Source: Marinifilum sp. D737
Lineage (GTDB): Bacteria > Bacteroidota > Bacteroidia > Bacteroidales > Marinifilaceae
Assembly: GCF_026672275.1 (NCBI RefSeq)
Contig: NZ_JANQCD010000034.1
Coordinates: 1-45,453, forward strand
DNA length: 45,453 nt
Reading direction: 5' to 3'
This document shows positions 25,475 through 34,933 of the stretch, in pieces. The notes below the pieces were generated by a model. The model had not been told where the DNA came from. It made no database searches and saw nothing but the letters and a program-made list of their open reading frames with translations. Made by a program: the position numbers and the translations under genes. Every line of letters begins with the position of its first letter. The stretch's first letter is position 1.

Positions 25475-25494
25475 ACAACTAAGGAATTAGTTGT
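25475..25494. promoter_or_regulatory. Inverted repeat overlapping the exbB -33 box, operator candidate
   Basis: ACAACTAA, GGAA, TTAGTTGT is a perfect 8-bp inverted repeat. Its right arm includes the TTG of the exbB promoter, a position suited to a repressor or activator site. No regulator gene is nearby. Confidence 0.45.
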
Positions 25495-25521
25495 GTATGA
25501 GATCGCAATCGTTTAATTTTG
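25491..25521 (+). promoter_or_regulatory. Promoter of the exbB-exbD operon
   Basis: TTG at 25491-25493, 20-bp spacer, TAATTTTG at 25514-25521, exact for TAnnTTTG. The ATG of exbB is 40 bp downstream. Confidence 0.75.
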
Positions 25522-25561
25522 TAAAAAATAATTTCGTTAATTAAAATTTGAAAAACAGACT

Positions 25562-26371
25562 ATGAAAAAGTTATTTGCATTTATAGCAGTTATCGGGATG
25601 CTAAGCTTAGGAGCATCATCTTATGCAGTTGCTCAGGATGAGACAGCAGAAACTGTAGACACAACTCAGGTTGCAGAAGAAACGACTGTTGAAGAGCCTG
25701 CAGCTCCAGTTTTGGAAGAAGAAGCTATCGAAAGCACATCTTTCCACAAAGTTGTTAAGAAGCAATTCATCCAAGGTGGTGCAATGTTTATGAGCTTCGT
25801 ATTGCTAGCTCTTATCTTAGGTCTTGCTTTGTCAATTGAAAGAATCATTTACTTGAACCTTTCAACTACAAACACTAAGAAATTAATTGCTAACCTTGAA
25901 GATGCATTAAACAACGGTGGTGTTGAAGCTGCTAAAGAAGTTTGTAGAAATACTCGTGGTCCTATCGCAAGCATTTTCTACCAAGGTCTTGACCGTATCG
26001 ACGAAGGTATTGAAGTAGTAGAAAAATCAGTTGTTTCTTACGGATCAGTTCAAATGGGTCTATTAGAAAAAGGTCTTTCTTGGATTGGTTTGATGATCGG
26101 TTTGGCTCCTATGTTAGGATTTATGGGTACTGTAATCGGTATGATTGACGCTTTCGACTCAATTCAGTCTATGGGTACTATTTCTCCAGCAGCTGTAGCA
26201 GGTGGTATTAAAATCGCTTTGATTACAACTGTATCTGGTTTGATCGTAGCAATGATCCTTCAAGTATTCTACAACTACTGTACTGCTAAAGTTGACAGTA
26301 TTGTAAACAACATGGAAGATGCTTCAATCTCTCTTCTAGATATCCTTGTAAAATACAACATGAAAAAATAA
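25562..26371 (+). CDS. exbB: MotA/TolQ/ExbB-family proton channel
   Basis: The 269-residue inner-membrane protein has an N-terminal hydrophobic segment with signal-peptide character (1-25, ending AVAQ) and an acidic linker rich in Glu, Thr and Val (26-60). Three further helices lie near 73-95, 163-190 and 208-232. The block GLMIGLAPMLGFMGTVIGMIDAFDSIQSMG is the proton-channel signature (first 20 residues GLMIGLAPMLGFMGTVIGMI only partly shown by homologues). With ExbD it converts proton flow into energy for TonB-dependent transport; the SusC here is a possible client. First gene of a four-gene operon. Confidence 0.9.
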   Translation: MKKLFAFIAVIGMLSLGASSYAVAQDETAETVDTTQVAEETTVEEPAAPVLEEEAIESTSFHKVVKKQFIQGGAMFMSFVLLALILGLALSIERIIYLNLSTTNTKKLIANLEDALNNGGVEAAKEVCRNTRGPIASIFYQGLDRIDEGIEVVEKSVVSYGSVQMGLLEKGLSWIGLMIGLAPMLGFMGTVIGMIDAFDSIQSMGTISPAAVAGGIKIALITTVSGLIVAMILQVFYNYCTAKVDSIVNNMEDASISLLDILVKYNMKK

Positions 26372-26380
26372 TTATAGACT

Positions 26381-26830
26381 ATGTCAAATACATTGAGTAA
26401 ATATTTAAATATTCTTACCTATGTAATGATTGGTCTAACAGCTATTTTTGTGATCATGTTTTACTTAGGTGGAGAAATCCCAAACCAAGCACACACAACT
26501 CCAGTTTACACTGATCTTTTGATCAACTGGGCTAAAGTATTGTTTATTGCATCAGCTGCATTATCAATTCTATTCCCAATCGTTCAGATCGTTGTTAACC
26601 CTAAAGGAGCTCTTAAAGGTTTGATGGGATTAGTAGTACTTGGATTAGTAGTCCTTGTATCATACAGCATGTCAGACGCTACTTTGTTAGACCTACCAGG
26701 TTATACAGGTACTGACAACAACCCTGCTTCACTTCAATTTGCAGACACAGTACTTTACACTATGTACATCTTAGGTATAGGAACTGTAGCTTCAATTGTA
26801 GTTACTGAAATTATTAGAAGATTACGTTAA
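26381..26830 (+). CDS. Small membrane protein of the exb operon, unknown
   Basis: The 149-residue protein has four membrane helices at about 10-30, 48-70, 78-98 and 121-143 with short loops. It begins 9 bp after exbB and precedes exbD by 44 bp. Genes of similar size and layout sit between exbB and exbD in many Bacteroidota, so it is likely a functional partner of the channel, but no biochemical role is known to me. Confidence 0.75.
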   Translation: MSNTLSKYLNILTYVMIGLTAIFVIMFYLGGEIPNQAHTTPVYTDLLINWAKVLFIASAALSILFPIVQIVVNPKGALKGLMGLVVLGLVVLVSYSMSDATLLDLPGYTGTDNNPASLQFADTVLYTMYILGIGTVASIVVTEIIRRLR

Positions 26831-26874
26831 GAATATGATCCGAATTTACGGATTCGGATCGCAATACCTTTATT

Positions 26875-27453
26875 ATGGCAAGAAAAACACCAGAGATTAA
26901 CTCAAGTTCGATGGCCGATATTGCATTCTTGTTGCTGATTTTCTTCTTGGTATCAACTACTATGGATGTGGATACTGGTATCTATAAAAAGTTACCTCCT
27001 ATCCCTGAAAAACAAGAAACACCAGAAGATATTAAGGTAAAAAAACGTAATGTTTTAGCGATATTGGTAAACCGTAACGATGAGTTGTTGGTGAATGGTG
27101 AACTTTTGGACATTTCACAATTGCGTGAAAAAACCAAAGAGTTTATCCTGAATCCAAACAATAGTGATGAACTTCCTGAAAAACAAGTTAAAACAGTTCC
27201 ATATTTTGGAGATGTTATGGTTTCGAAAGGATTGGTTTCATTGCAGAACGACCGCGGTACGAGTTACGAAATGTATATTAGAGTTCAGGATGAGCTAGCC
27301 ATTGCTGCTCGTGAATTAAAAGACGAAAAAGCAATGTCTAAATGGGGAAAAGTTTACAGTGAGTTGGATAAAGAACAACAAGATGCTGTAAAGAAATATG
27401 TCCCAATGGCAATTTCCGAGGCTGAACCTAAAAACGTAGGAGGGAAAAGATAA
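26875..27453 (+). CDS. exbD: ExbD/TolR-family protein (first copy)
   Basis: The 192-residue protein begins with a cytoplasmic stretch, then one membrane helix with the key Asp: SMADIAFLLLIFFLVSTTMDVD (Asp near residue 15). A periplasmic domain follows. It is typical of ExbD/TolR stators that pair with ExbB. The stop codon overlaps the next start (TAATG), indicating translational coupling. Confidence 0.9.
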   Translation: MARKTPEINSSSMADIAFLLLIFFLVSTTMDVDTGIYKKLPPIPEKQETPEDIKVKKRNVLAILVNRNDELLVNGELLDISQLREKTKEFILNPNNSDELPEKQVKTVPYFGDVMVSKGLVSLQNDRGTSYEMYIRVQDELAIAARELKDEKAMSKWGKVYSELDKEQQDAVKKYVPMAISEAEPKNVGGKR

Positions 27454-27926
27454 TGTCAAAATTTAGAAAAGAAGGAGGCAAAGAACTTCCAGAAATTTCA
27501 ACAGCGTCACTTCCTGATATCGTATTTATGCTTCTATTCTTCTTCATGGTATCAACTACCATGCGTGATGTAGAATTGAACGTAAGCTATCTACAGCCAC
27601 AAGCTAAGGAATTGACAAAGCTAGAGAAAAAGGACTTGGTAAGTAACATCCATGTAGGTGTTCCTTTAAGAAAATACCAAAAAACTTTTGGTACTGAATC
27701 AAGAATCCAGCTGAACGATCAGTTTGCAACTGTTGACGATATTCAATCTTTCATTGCTTCGGAAAGAGAAGCAAGAAAAGAAGAATTACGTAACAAGTTG
27801 ACAACCTCTCTAAAAGTTGACAGATACACAAAAATGGGTATCATTGTTGACATCAAACAAGAGTTAAGAAAAGCAAGTGCTTTGAAGCTGAACTATTCAG
27901 CTCTTCAAGGTGCTGACGAAAACTAA
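27453..27926 (+). CDS. exbD: ExbD/TolR-family protein (second copy)
   Basis: The 157-residue paralogue has the same pattern: cytoplasmic N-terminus, SLPDIVFMLLFFFMVSTTM with the conserved Asp, then a periplasmic domain. It overlaps the first exbD by one base. Two different ExbD subunits in one operon is usual in Bacteroidota. No tonB is in this window. Followed by an intrinsic terminator. Confidence 0.9.
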   Translation: MSKFRKEGGKELPEISTASLPDIVFMLLFFFMVSTTMRDVELNVSYLQPQAKELTKLEKKDLVSNIHVGVPLRKYQKTFGTESRIQLNDQFATVDDIQSFIASEREARKEELRNKLTTSLKVDRYTKMGIIVDIKQELRKASALKLNYSALQGADEN

Positions 27927-27947
27927 AAATTTTCGCGCTTAAAATAT

Positions 27948-27977
27948 AAAAGGAGTCCATTAGGGCTCCTTTTTTTA
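27948..27977 (+). terminator. Intrinsic terminator of the exb operon
   Basis: AAGGAGTCC, loop ATTA, GGGCTCCTT with one wobble pair, then a seven-T run. Confidence 0.92.
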
Positions 27978-27997
27978 TGCAATGAATTGTATAGTAT

Positions 27998-28028
27998 AAA
28001 AAAAAAGCTTGGAAATACATCCAAGCTT
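27998..28028 (-). terminator. Intrinsic terminator of tRNA-Arg
   Basis: On the minus strand AAGCTTGG pairs with CCAAGCTT around an 8-nt loop, followed by a T run of nine or more. It starts 3 nt after the tRNA 3' end. Confidence 0.92.
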
Positions 28029-28030
28029 TG

Positions 28031-28104
28031 TGACCCGTACAGGATTCAAACCTGTGACCTTCAGAACCGGAATCTGATGTTCTATTCAGCTAAACTAACG
28101 GGCC
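28031..28104 (-). tRNA. tRNA-Arg (anticodon CCG)
   Basis: Folded by hand on the minus strand: acceptor GGCCCGT/ACGGGTC (one G-U), D arm GTTT/GAAC, anticodon stem TCAGA/TCTGA with loop TTCCGGT giving anticodon CCG (codon CGG), T arm ACAGG/CCTGT with loop TTTGAAT, discriminator A. The CCA end is not encoded. Length 74 nt. Confidence 0.93.
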
Positions 28105-28263
28105 AATGTGTGCACAAATTTAAAAAATTATTTTGTTCTCCTTTCCTACTCCAACATTCAATCTGTAATTGATTTTCAATAACTCTTCTAATCCTCTATT
28201 AACCAATTTTTAATAATAACATCAGTTCACTCAAAAACAGCCCTTTTATTTATAAACTTTTAC

Positions 28264-28271
28264 TAATTTTG
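28264..28271 (+). promoter_or_regulatory. Putative -7 box of leuS; supports its start
   Basis: TAATTTTG fits TAnnTTTG exactly. It lies on top of an upstream TTG at 28269 that would open a longer leuS frame, which therefore cannot be translated from this promoter; the ATG at 28317 is used. The -33 element is poor. Confidence 0.55.
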
Positions 28272-28316
28272 CGGACTGAATACATTGAAATAACCATATT
28301 TTATCAAAATATTACA

Positions 28317-31076
28317 ATGGAGTACACATTTAAAGAAATAGAACAAAAATGGCAGAAGTACTGGAACGACAATAAAACCTACAAGGTTGATGTCGATGCA
28401 GACAAGCCAAAATTTTATGTGCTTGATATGTTCCCATACCCATCAGGAGCGGGATTACATGTTGGTCACCCACTAGGTTACATTGCATCTGATATCTATT
28501 CTCGTTACAAAACCCTCAAAGGTTTTAATGTACTCCACCCAATGGGATACGATGCATACGGATTGCCTGCAGAGCAATATGCAATCCAAACTGGGCAACA
28601 CCCGGCAATTACCACAGAGCAAAACATTACACGCTATAGAGAACAATTGGATAAAATTGGCTTTTCATTCGATTGGGACAGAGAAGTGCGCACTTGTAAT
28701 CCTGAATATTACAAATGGACACAATGGGCATTTATTCAAATGTTCAACCACTATTTCGATAACGAGACAGAAAAAGCTCAACCAATTTCAGCATTGGTAG
28801 CAAAATTCGAAGCAGAAGGAAATGCAAATGTAAATGCTGCTTGTTCTGAAACTGAAATTTTTACAGCTGAACAATGGAAAGCTTTATCAAATACAGCACA
28901 GCAGGAAATTCTTTTGAATTATCGCCTGGCTTACCTTGCGGATACAATGGTAAACTGGTGTCCTGAATTAGGAACTGTTTTAGCCAACGATGAAGTAAAA
29001 GATGGTTTATCCGAACGTGGAGGACATCCAGTAGTTCAAAAGAAAATGCGTCAATGGTCACTTCGAGTATCTGCTTATGCAAAAAGATTACTTGATGGTC
29101 TTGACAATTTGGAATGGACAGATTCTTTGAAGGAAATTCAGAAGAACTGGATTGGTCGTTCTGTTGGTGCAGAGGTGAATTTTGGAGTGAAAGATTCCGA
29201 TATCAAAATGGAAATCTTCACCACTCGTCCCGACACCATCTTTGGAGTTACTTTTATGGTATTGGCACCAGAAAGTGAATTGGTTGATACTTTAACCACT
29301 ACTGAGTGCAGAGAAAAAGTTGATGCATATATTGAAGCTACCAAGAAAAGAACCGAAAGAGAACGTTTGGCTGATGTAAAAACAGTTAGCGGTGAGTTCA
29401 CAGGTGCTTATGCAATTCACCCATTCACAGGAGAAGAAATTCCAATTTGGGTAAGCGATTACGTGTTGGCTGGATATGGAACTGGAGCTATTATGGCAGT
29501 ACCTGCTCATGATAGCCGTGACTACTCATTTGCCAAACATTTTGATTTACCAATCATCCAGGTTGTTTCTGGTGGTGATATTTCGGAGGAATCATATGAT
29601 GCCAAGGAAGGAAAATCGATGAACTCTGATTTCCTAAACGGATTAGATGTTAAAGATGCGATTGTAAAAGCAAATGAAGAGGTAGAAGCAAGAGGCTTAG
29701 GAAAGAAAAAAATAAATTATAGATTGAGAGATGCGATTTTCTCTCGTCAGAGATATTGGGGTGAACCATTCCCAGTGTATTTCAAAGAAAACATGCCATA
29801 CATGATGGAAATGGATCAGTTGCCTTTGGAATTACCAGAAATTGACAAGTACTTGCCAACTGAAAGTGGGGAACCACCATTGGGACGTGCTAAAGATTGG
29901 AAAACAGCAGATGGTCACCCAATTGAATTGAATACAATGCCTGGTTTTGCAGGATCATCAGCATATTATTTGCGTTATATGGATCCACGCAATAACGATG
30001 CGCTAGTTTCTAAGGAAGCAAATGAATACTGGCAAGATGTTGACTTGTATATCGGTGGAACTGAGCATGCAACTGGTCACTTGATTTATTCACGTTTCTG
30101 GAACAAGTTCTTATTCGATATCAACGAAGTTTGCAAAGATGAGCCTTTCAAGAAATTGATCAACCAAGGAATGATTCAAGGGCGTTCGAACTTTGTTTAC
30201 AGAGTTAAGAACACCAACAAATTTGTTTCTTATGGATTGAGAAAAGAGCACGATACCACTGCAATTCACGTTGATGTAAACATCGTGAAGAATGATGTAT
30301 TGGATACAGAAGCTTTCAAAGCCTGGAGACCAGAATTTAAGGATGCTGAATTTATTCTTGAAGATGACAAATACATCTGCGGATGGGCTGTTGAAAAAAT
30401 GTCGAAATCGATGTTCAACGTTGTTAACCCGGATGTAATTGTAGAAGAATATGGTGCTGACACACTTCGTTTGTACGAAATGTTCCTTGGACCATTGGAA
30501 GCTCACAAACCTTGGGATACTAATGGTATTGATGGTGTTCACAAATTCTTAAAGAAACTTTGGAGATTATTCTACAAAGGTGAAAACTTTGAAGTTTCTG
30601 ATGCTGAACCTACAAAAGATGAATTAAAAGTTCTTCACAAAACCATCAAGAAAATTCAGGATGATATCGAAAGATTTTCTTTCAACACATCAATTTCTGC
30701 TTTCATGATTTGTGTGAACGAATTAAGTAGCTTAAAGTGTAACAATAAGGCTGTACTAGAAGATTTCTTAAAGCTTCTTGCTCCTTTCGCACCGCATATT
30801 TCAGAAGAATTGTGGAACAAATGTGGCAACAAGGATAGTATAACCAAAGCAAGTTTCCCTGAATTCAATGAAAGCTTTGTTGCTGAAGATACTCATTCAT
30901 ACCCAGTGTCATTTAATGGTAAAATGAGGTTTAAGCTAGAGCTGTCACTAAGTATGAGTAAGGATGAAATTGAACAGGAAGTCCTGAATTGTGAACAGGC
31001 TCAAAAATGGATTGATGGAAAAACACCTAAGAAGGTAATTATCGTTCCTAAAAAAATCATCAACATAGTAGTATAA
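28317..31076 (+). CDS. leuS: Leucine--tRNA ligase
   Basis: The 919-residue class I synthetase attaches leucine to tRNA-Leu. The HIGH-type motif is [16 protein letters not shown] (HVGH at 48-51) and the KMSKS motif is in [14 protein letters not shown] near residue 700. The editing domain lies between, with the threonine-rich [19 protein letters not shown] block and [10 protein letters not shown]. The C-terminal part is the anticodon-binding domain. Length is at the upper end of the bacterial type, due to an insertion near residues 160-190 seen in Bacteroidota. Start is the ATG at 28317, in line with the promoter and the conserved [16 protein letters not shown]. Confidence 0.97.
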   Translation: MEYTFKEIEQKWQKYWNDNKTYKVDVDADKPKFYVLDMFPYPSGAGLHVGHPLGYIASDIYSRYKTLKGFNVLHPMGYDAYGLPAEQYAIQTGQHPAITTEQNITRYREQLDKIGFSFDWDREVRTCNPEYYKWTQWAFIQMFNHYFDNETEKAQPISALVAKFEAEGNANVNAACSETEIFTAEQWKALSNTAQQEILLNYRLAYLADTMVNWCPELGTVLANDEVKDGLSERGGHPVVQKKMRQWSLRVSAYAKRLLDGLDNLEWTDSLKEIQKNWIGRSVGAEVNFGVKDSDIKMEIFTTRPDTIFGVTFMVLAPESELVDTLTTTECREKVDAYIEATKKRTERERLADVKTVSGEFTGAYAIHPFTGEEIPIWVSDYVLAGYGTGAIMAVPAHDSRDYSFAKHFDLPIIQVVSGGDISEESYDAKEGKSMNSDFLNGLDVKDAIVKANEEVEARGLGKKKINYRLRDAIFSRQRYWGEPFPVYFKENMPYMMEMDQLPLELPEIDKYLPTESGEPPLGRAKDWKTADGHPIELNTMPGFAGSSAYYLRYMDPRNNDALVSKEANEYWQDVDLYIGGTEHATGHLIYSRFWNKFLFDINEVCKDEPFKKLINQGMIQGRSNFVYRVKNTNKFVSYGLRKEHDTTAIHVDVNIVKNDVLDTEAFKAWRPEFKDAEFILEDDKYICGWAVEKMSKSMFNVVNPDVIVEEYGADTLRLYEMFLGPLEAHKPWDTNGIDGVHKFLKKLWRLFYKGENFEVSDAEPTKDELKVLHKTIKKIQDDIERFSFNTSISAFMICVNELSSLKCNNKAVLEDFLKLLAPFAPHISEELWNKCGNKDSITKASFPEFNESFVAEDTHSYPVSFNGKMRFKLELSLSMSKDEIEQEVLNCEQAQKWIDGKTPKKVIIVPKKIINIVV

Positions 31077-31106
31077 AGTAGAAAACAATAAGCACAATTT
31101 ATAATC

Positions 31107-31140
31107 AGGCTTCGTTTTTCTAATAAACGGAGCCTTTTTT
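31107..31140 (+). terminator. Intrinsic terminator of leuS
   Basis: AGGCTTCGTTT and AAACGGAGCCT form a stem with one mismatch-like pair, followed by six T. Confidence 0.85.
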
Positions 31141-31168
31141 CTTCACATTGAATTATTTTTAAATTACA

Positions 31169-32029
31169 ATGAAATTCTCTATTAATGAATTAAAATCATA
31201 TGCTATTATTACACTTGGTTTGTGTGTTTATAGCTTTGGATGGACTGCATTTTTGATTCCTTCAGAAATTGTAGCAGGAGGTGCCGGTGGTATTGGGACC
31301 CTTATTTATTACGCATCAGGTGAGACAATTCCTGTTGGGTACTCCTATCTTGTAATTAATGTTTTTTTAATTTTAATTGCTTTACGTGTACTTGGGAGCA
31401 AATTCGGGATAAAAACCATATTTGGAATTGTTGTAGGTTCCCTTTTATTAACATTGCAACAAAGAGTATTTTCAGAACCTCTGGTAGATGACAAATTTAT
31501 GGCAACCATTATTGGAGGAATCCTAGGCGGTGCTGGTATTGGAATCACTTTTACACAAGGAGGAAGTACAGGAGGAACTGATATTATTGCAATGATGGTA
31601 AACAAATATTACAATATCAGTCCTGGCAGAATCATTCTCTATTTAGATATTTTTATCATTGCATCTTCCTATTTTCTTTTTAAAGATATTTCTACCATTG
31701 TATATGGATACGTAGTAATGGGCGTTGCTGCTTATACCATAGATATGATGATTTCCGGTTCAAAACAATCGGCTCAGCTTTTTATTATTTCCAAAAACTA
31801 CGAAGAAGTTGCAGCTAAATTAAGCGAAGAAACCGGACGTGGACTCTCTATGGTGCATACAACAGGTTGGTATACTCGTGAGGAAACCAAGATGTTAATG
31901 CTTGTAATTAGGAAGCATGAAACGCAGAACGTATTTAAAGTAATTAAGGAAGTAGATCCACAAGCATTTATCTCCATGGGAAGTGTAATGGGCGTTTACG
32001 GATTAGGTTTTGAAGAAATTAGAGCATAA
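31169..32029 (+). CDS. YitT-family membrane protein (first of tandem pair)
   Basis: The 286-residue protein has five to six helices in residues 10-200 with Gly-rich family motifs (IPSEIVAGGAGGIGTLIYY, GGAGIGITFTQGGSTGGTDIIAMM, YVVMGVAAYTIDMMISGSKQSAQ). The last 80 residues are a soluble DUF2179 domain (TGWYTREETKMLMLVIRKHE, IKEVDPQAFISMGSVMGVYG). The family has no established biochemical activity; transport is a common guess. It is followed 11 bp later by a paralogue. Confidence 0.88.
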   Translation: MKFSINELKSYAIITLGLCVYSFGWTAFLIPSEIVAGGAGGIGTLIYYASGETIPVGYSYLVINVFLILIALRVLGSKFGIKTIFGIVVGSLLLTLQQRVFSEPLVDDKFMATIIGGILGGAGIGITFTQGGSTGGTDIIAMMVNKYYNISPGRIILYLDIFIIASSYFLFKDISTIVYGYVVMGVAAYTIDMMISGSKQSAQLFIISKNYEEVAAKLSEETGRGLSMVHTTGWYTREETKMLMLVIRKHETQNVFKVIKEVDPQAFISMGSVMGVYGLGFEEIRA

Positions 32030-32040
32030 AAGAAAAAATA

Positions 32041-32907
32041 ATGGCTACTCAGAAAATCAGTTTATCAGAAAACATTCGTTCCTATTTAATTATTACCATA
32101 GGATTGCTTATTGGTTCTTTGGCATGGACCGGTTTTATAATACCATCTGGAATTGTAGGATCGGGCGTAAGTGGAATTGCAACCATGATATATTTTGTAA
32201 CCGGAATAAAGGTTGGTTATAGTGTATTTTTAATCAATACAGTATTTCTACTGATATCATTACGTGTACTTGGCTTCTCTTTTGGAATAAAAACATTGTA
32301 TGGAATTACCGTAATTTCATTTTTCCTATGGTTGTTTCAATCCATTATCACCGAACCTCTGGTTTCCGACAGGTTTATGTGTGCTATCATTGGAGGTATT
32401 ATGGCTGGCGCTGGTGCAGGAATGATCTTATCGCGTGGTGGAAGCACAGGCGGCACCGACATTCTGGCCATGATGATAAACAAGTACAAGAACTACAGTC
32501 CGGGCCAGTTGCTTTTAACTATCGACGTAATAATAATATCATCCTCTTATTTTTTGGAGAATTCCATAGAACAGGTTGTATACGGATTTGTTACCATGGG
32601 AGTAAGTGCTTATTGTGTAGATATGATTATTGAAGGAAGCAAGCAGTCTGTTCAAATAATAATATTTACACAAAAACCTGAATTAATTCGCAAGGAAGCA
32701 ATTCACAATTTAGATCAAGGACTTACTGTAATAAATGCAACTGGAGGCTATAGTAATGAGGATGTAAAAATCCTAATGCTTCTGGCCAAAAAACGTGATT
32801 CACAGACCATTTTAAATATGATAAAGCATGTAGATCCAGATGCATTCATATCTATGGGCAGTGTAATGGGCGTTTACGGTCAAGGTTTCGACAAGATCAA
32901 ATCTTAA
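32041..32907 (+). CDS. YitT-family membrane protein (second of tandem pair)
   Basis: The 288-residue paralogue follows the same plan: IPSGIVGSGVSGIATMIYF, AGAGAGMILSRGGSTGGTDILAMM, a YGFVTMGVSAYCVDMIIEGSKQSVQ block and a DUF2179-like tail ending ISMGSVMGVYGQGFDKIKS. It is clearly related to the previous gene along its whole length (identical strings include GGSTGGTDI and ISMGSVMGVYG), so the pair arose by duplication, now well diverged. Likely one transcript; a heteromeric complex is possible but not shown. Confidence 0.88.
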   Translation: MATQKISLSENIRSYLIITIGLLIGSLAWTGFIIPSGIVGSGVSGIATMIYFVTGIKVGYSVFLINTVFLLISLRVLGFSFGIKTLYGITVISFFLWLFQSIITEPLVSDRFMCAIIGGIMAGAGAGMILSRGGSTGGTDILAMMINKYKNYSPGQLLLTIDVIIISSSYFLENSIEQVVYGFVTMGVSAYCVDMIIEGSKQSVQIIIFTQKPELIRKEAIHNLDQGLTVINATGGYSNEDVKILMLLAKKRDSQTILNMIKHVDPDAFISMGSVMGVYGQGFDKIKS

Positions 32908-32949
32908 AACTTAAAAAAGCTTAAAACCTACAATCCTTAGATTATCCAG

Positions 32950-32980
32950 TTGTGTGACTATAAAAATAGTTATACCTTTA
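32950..32980 (+). promoter_or_regulatory. Putative promoter of the M23 peptidase gene
   Basis: TTG at 32950-32952, 20-bp spacer, TACCTTTA at 32973-32980 (one mismatch to TAnnTTTG), 23 bp before the ATG. Confidence 0.5.
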
Positions 32981-33003
32981 GGCTCGAATTCAAAATTTCC
33001 TAA

Positions 33004-34335
33004 ATGAAAAAGTTCTTCAACTATAAAACTCTAATTATTGCAGCGCTTGTAATGATTGGTCTCTTTCTTTTTAAAAACTTTAAATCAGATGTACCTGAAG
33101 AAGTAAAAAGCGATAGTCATGAAATGATCGATTCAACCGCATTAGAACCTGTTAATTTAAAATATGGCTTTCCAATTGATGATTTTGAACATGAAGAGGG
33201 CAAAGTAAAGAGAAACCAGAGTTTGTCTACAATTCTAAGACAATACGATGTTTCATATGCTGCAATCGATAAAATTGCAAAAAAAGCCAAAAAAGTTTTT
33301 AATGTAAGACGAATTAAATCGGGACGCGAATATTCAGTTTTATTCTCTAAGGATAGCTTAAGAACTCCAGAGTACTTTGTATACGAAAACACACCCGTAG
33401 AATATATTGTTTTTGATTTACGAGATACTTTGCATGTATACAAAGGGGAAAAAGAGATTATTTACAAGCGTAGACAAATCAAAGGAACCATTGAAAGTTC
33501 GCTTTGGAATGCCATGGTTGAAGCTAATGCAGATCCTGTTTTATCCATCGAATTATCTGAAATCTATGCCTGGACAATAGATTTTTTTGGAATTGGTAAA
33601 GGCGATGAGTTCAATATCATTTATGAAGAAGCTTTTGTAGATGATAAACCAATAAGTGATATCAAAGTACTTGCCGCCAACTTTATTCATCACAAATCAG
33701 ATAATTATGCTTTTGCTTTTAAAGAAGGTGATAAAGATGGATTTTTCGATGAAGAAGGAAAAAGCTTACAAAAGGCATTTTTAAAAGCACCATTGCGTTA
33801 TTCCAGAATCAGTTCCAGATTTTCTAACCGCAGATACCACCCTGTTTTAAAAAGATACAGATCTCATCATGGGGTTGATTATGCTGCACCAACTGGAACT
33901 CCGGTTCACACAATTGGCGATGGAGTGATTATTAAGAAAGGCTACCAAAAAAGAGGCGGCGGAAGATATTTAAAAATAAAACACAACAGTGTATACACCA
34001 CAACCTATATGCATTTATCCCGTTTTGCCAAAGGAATGAACACAGGTGTTAGGGTAAAACAAGGTCAAACCATTGCTTATGTAGGTTCTTCAGGCTTATC
34101 AACAGGGCCACATCTCGATTTTAGGGTACATAAAAATGGAAGTCCAATTAATCCATTAAGAATGAAATCACCTCCTGTAGCTCCCGTTAAGAAAGAAAAT
34201 CAGGCTCAATTTGAAGCTCTTAAAAACAAATTGATGCAAGAATTGAATGGATTAGACAGTATTCCTGAGCCATTACTTCCTGATTCAATAAATAATACAC
34301 TTACATCTACAAAGGAAGAGACAGTCCAAAAATAA
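33004..34335 (+). CDS. Membrane-anchored M23-family peptidoglycan endopeptidase
   Basis: The 443-residue protein has an N-terminal membrane anchor or uncleaved signal (about 8-24). A LysM/OapA-like region (about 60-150, SLSTILRQYDVSYAAIDKIAKKAKKV) and a second beta-rich domain (to about 270) precede the M23 domain. The latter has HHGVDYAAPTGTPVH with the metal His and Asp, and GPHLDFRVHKNG with the HxH-type ligand. It is probably a periplasmic cell-wall hydrolase cleaving peptide crosslinks. It converges with purN at a shared bidirectional terminator. Confidence 0.9.
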   Translation: MKKFFNYKTLIIAALVMIGLFLFKNFKSDVPEEVKSDSHEMIDSTALEPVNLKYGFPIDDFEHEEGKVKRNQSLSTILRQYDVSYAAIDKIAKKAKKVFNVRRIKSGREYSVLFSKDSLRTPEYFVYENTPVEYIVFDLRDTLHVYKGEKEIIYKRRQIKGTIESSLWNAMVEANADPVLSIELSEIYAWTIDFFGIGKGDEFNIIYEEAFVDDKPISDIKVLAANFIHHKSDNYAFAFKEGDKDGFFDEEGKSLQKAFLKAPLRYSRISSRFSNRRYHPVLKRYRSHHGVDYAAPTGTPVHTIGDGVIIKKGYQKRGGGRYLKIKHNSVYTTTYMHLSRFAKGMNTGVRVKQGQTIAYVGSSGLSTGPHLDFRVHKNGSPINPLRMKSPPVAPVKKENQAQFEALKNKLMQELNGLDSIPEPLLPDSINNTLTSTKEETVQK

Positions 34336-34351
34336 TAACCTGAGTTCGCTT

Positions 34352-34397
34352 AAAAATAATAGAGCAATTACATTAAAGTAATTGCTCTATTATTTTT
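34352..34397. terminator. Bidirectional terminator with perfect 20-bp stem
   Basis: AAAAATAATAGAGCAATTAC at 34352-34371 is exactly complementary to 34378-34397 with a 6-nt loop. A/T runs at both ends allow termination in both directions. The right arm and loop encode the last residues and stop of purN (stop at 34373-34375). Confidence 0.93.
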
Positions 34398-34933
34398 GGG
34401 AAGTGTTCATATTCCAATTTGTGAACTTTATTTGCAACATCCTCGGCTGTATCATCAGGTTCGACCGCACATTTGGCTTGAAATACAATTTCACCTTCGT
34501 CGTATTTCTCACTTACCATGTGTATGGTAATTCCTGATTCTGATTCGCGATTTTCTACTACCGATTTGTGAACATTCATACCATACATCCCTTTCCCACC
34601 ATATTTTGGCAACAAAGCCGGATGTATATTTACAATTCTACCTGAATATTCTTTTAGCAAATTAGTGGGAATCAACCATAAAAACCCAGCCAACACAATA
34701 AAATCAACTTGCTTTTCTTTTAAATAATCTACCACTTTTGATGTTTCCTTAAAGTCTGATTTAGAAAAAACTAAAGAAGGAATTTTTAACTTTTCGGCTC
34801 GATTTAGCACAAAAGCATTAGAATTATTTGTAAGAACACAAGCAATCTTAACATTCGAATTATTTTTAAAATACAATGCTATATTCTCTACGTTAGTTCC
34901 TGACCCCGAAGCAAATAAGGCGATTCTTTTCAT
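34373..34933 (-). CDS. purN: Phosphoribosylglycinamide formyltransferase
   Basis: The 186-residue enzyme transfers a formyl group from 10-formyl-THF to GAR, third step of purine synthesis. It has the FASGSGTNVENI nucleotide loop (7-18), the catalytic NIHPALLPKYGGKGMYG (Asn102, His104) and VSEKYDEGEIVFQ with the catalytic Asp. Full length for the family. Its final codons and stop lie inside the terminator hairpin shared with the M23 gene. It is divergent from acpP. Confidence 0.95.
   Translation of the reverse strand: MKRIALFASGSGTNVENIALYFKNNSNVKIACVLTNNSNAFVLNRAEKLKIPSLVFSKSDFKETSKVVDYLKEKQVDFIVLAGFLWLIPTNLLKEYSGRIVNIHPALLPKYGGKGMYGMNVHKSVVENRESESGITIHMVSEKYDEGEIVFQAKCAVEPDDTAEDVANKVHKLEYEHFPKIIEQLL

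Noticed and set aside
27987-28172. Open frame of 61 codons across the tRNA
   Set aside because: It is antisense to tRNA-Arg and its terminator.
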